Positions 5,098-5,919 of a stretch of DNA of 5,919 nucleotides are shown here, piece by piece; the first letter of the stretch is position 1; each line of letters opens with the position of its first letter. Below the pieces are notes generated by a model. It made no database searches and was not told the origin of the DNA. It saw only the letters and a program-made list of their open reading frames with translations. The stretch lies in assembly GCA_020434375.1 (NCBI GenBank), contig JAGRAY010000110.1, positions 1 to 5,919 on the forward strand. The letters are read 5' to 3'. The DNA is from Bdellovibrionales bacterium (lineage in GTDB: Bacteria > Bdellovibrionota_G > JALEGL01 > JAGRAY01). The position numbers and the translations under genes are program-made.

Positions 5098-5919
5098 ATG
5101 ACAGATTTATCGGATTTGAAGACTATAGAGGTATTTGATCTAGAACAACTACTTTCTCCCTACTCTGTTTCAGAATTTTTAACGTCACACTGGCCAGAAG
5201 CATTTCTTTATCTCGAAGGAAATGGGAAACGTTTAGCGGCACCATTGTCGATTCGGGAATTGACTGACGTGGAGAATTTGGCAAGAGTTTGCAAACGTGA
5301 TGTTATTCTTTGGCCCCCAAAAAACGGGAATACAAGTCTACATGAACATGTAGCGGATCAAAGTTGTCCTCCAAATTTAGCTTTGGGTTTTTACGATGCT
5401 GGCGTCACGTTATATTTCACGCAAGTCGAAAGCTATGTTTTGCCTATACGTCAAATGTTACGAAGTATCGAAAACGATCTTAGGTTATCACCAGGAACAA
5501 TGGAGTGTGAAATTTTTGCATCAAGAAAAGGATCAGGCACGCCTGTCCATTTTGACCACGAGATCAATTTCAATATTCAACTTAAAGGTAAAAAACGTTG
5601 GACCATTGCTAAAAATACATCGGCGCCAAGTCCTTTAACCCATTTTAAAATTTATGACACTCCAATGGGAGATCTAGCTAGTTACTGGGAAGGACCCGTG
5701 CTCAATGAAATCCCAAGCAATAGCCGTTCTTTTCTGGCAGAGGAAGGTTCGCTGGTTTTTTTACCTCAAGGATATTGGCACTCAACAGTTTGTGAAACAG
5801 ACTCTTTGGCTCTCTCCTTTGTGGCGAAGCCGCCTTCCTGGGCAAGTATTGTCATAAAACTCATACGCGCAGAACTTATTAAAGATGAACGTTGGCGCAA
5901 ACGATCCATGATTCAAAAG
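5098..5919 (+). CDS. JmjC/cupin-type 2OG-Fe(II) oxygenase, 3' end cut by window
   Basis: An ATG at 5098 opens a frame that runs without a stop to the last base, giving 274 residues of an incomplete protein. A stop lies in frame at 5077-5079 with no other start between. The JmjC-type core is clear: GSGTPVHFDHEINFNIQLKGKKRW (146-168) gives H151 and D153 of the iron triad and a lysine in KGKKRW. GSLVFLPQGYWHST (217-230) supplies H228. The N-terminal FLTSHWPEAFLYLEG (27-41) resembles the helical lead-in of bacterial cupin-like/JmjC proteins (ROXA/YcfD-like, cupin_8 type). These hydroxylate side chains of proteins or peptides, or small molecules. The C-terminal part (ELIKDERWRKRSM) is probably the beginning of a helical dimerisation or wing region. 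The gene diverges from the other oxygenase gene. Only a weak aaga precedes the start. The family is confident; the substrate is unknown. Confidence 0.8.
   Translation, partial: MTDLSDLKTIEVFDLEQLLSPYSVSEFLTSHWPEAFLYLEGNGKRLAAPLSIRELTDVENLARVCKRDVILWPPKNGNTSLHEHVADQSCPPNLALGFYDAGVTLYFTQVESYVLPIRQMLRSIENDLRLSPGTMECEIFASRKGSGTPVHFDHEINFNIQLKGKKRWTIAKNTSAPSPLTHFKIYDTPMGDLASYWEGPVLNEIPSNSRSFLAEEGSLVFLPQGYWHSTVCETDSLALSFVAKPPSWASIVIKLIRAELIKDERWRKRSMIQK

Noticed and set aside
5396..5638. 80-codon plus-strand open frame within the JmjC gene
   Set aside because: It lies out of frame inside the JmjC core, including the HFD motif, and has no recognisable features.

Overview
The window looks like an accessory region of an AT-rich, gene-dense Gram-negative-type bacterial chromosome. 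It has short gaps, overlapping start/stop codons and weak Shine-Dalgarno sites. Taxonomy cannot be fixed from the sequence; by gene style a Leptospira-like spirochaete or a member of the Bdellovibrionota are guesses only. No rRNA, tRNA, CRISPR array or recognisable transposase is present.

Left third (1-1288): a minus-strand two-gene unit encodes a small nucleotidyltransferase-fold protein (start preferred at 928) and, overlapping it by 4 bp, a ribbon-helix-helix (RHH) CopG/BrnA-type protein. This has the layout of a toxin-first toxin-antitoxin module. Its promoter region carries a TATATAC-rich palindrome that is also a 10-bp-period direct repeat, a good candidate for an autoregulatory operator. 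Downstream, a 170-bp segment is bounded by a perfect 21-bp inverted repeat (34-54 and 183-203), with a 13-bp tandem duplication at its outer edge and a tiny ORF inside. A 342-bp gap on the other side (947-1288) holds a stable 27-nt hairpin and a stop-free minus-strand stretch that may be the tail of a decayed gene.

Middle (1289-3333): two plus-strand genes joined by an ATGA overlap encode an HEMGH zinc metallopeptidase-like protein and a D-Ala-D-Ala-ligase-like ATP-grasp enzyme that lacks the usual Ddl N-terminal motif. Their coupling suggests a joint role in cutting and forming peptide or amide bonds; the substrate is unknown.

Right (3330-5919): a minus-strand pair encodes a 2-oxoglutarate/Fe(II) oxygenase-like protein and an ArsS-family radical SAM protein. 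Diverging from it is a plus-strand JmjC/cupin-type oxygenase cut by the window edge. ArsS-family enzymes are known for transferring the deoxyadenosyl group to methylated arsenic in arsenosugar biosynthesis, but no ArsM methyltransferase is visible. One radical SAM enzyme, two mononuclear-iron oxygenases, an ATP-grasp ligase and a metallopeptidase within 5 kb is an unusual set. It could be part of an uncharacterised natural-product or peptide-modification pathway; that is inference, and no precursor peptide gene was found in the window.
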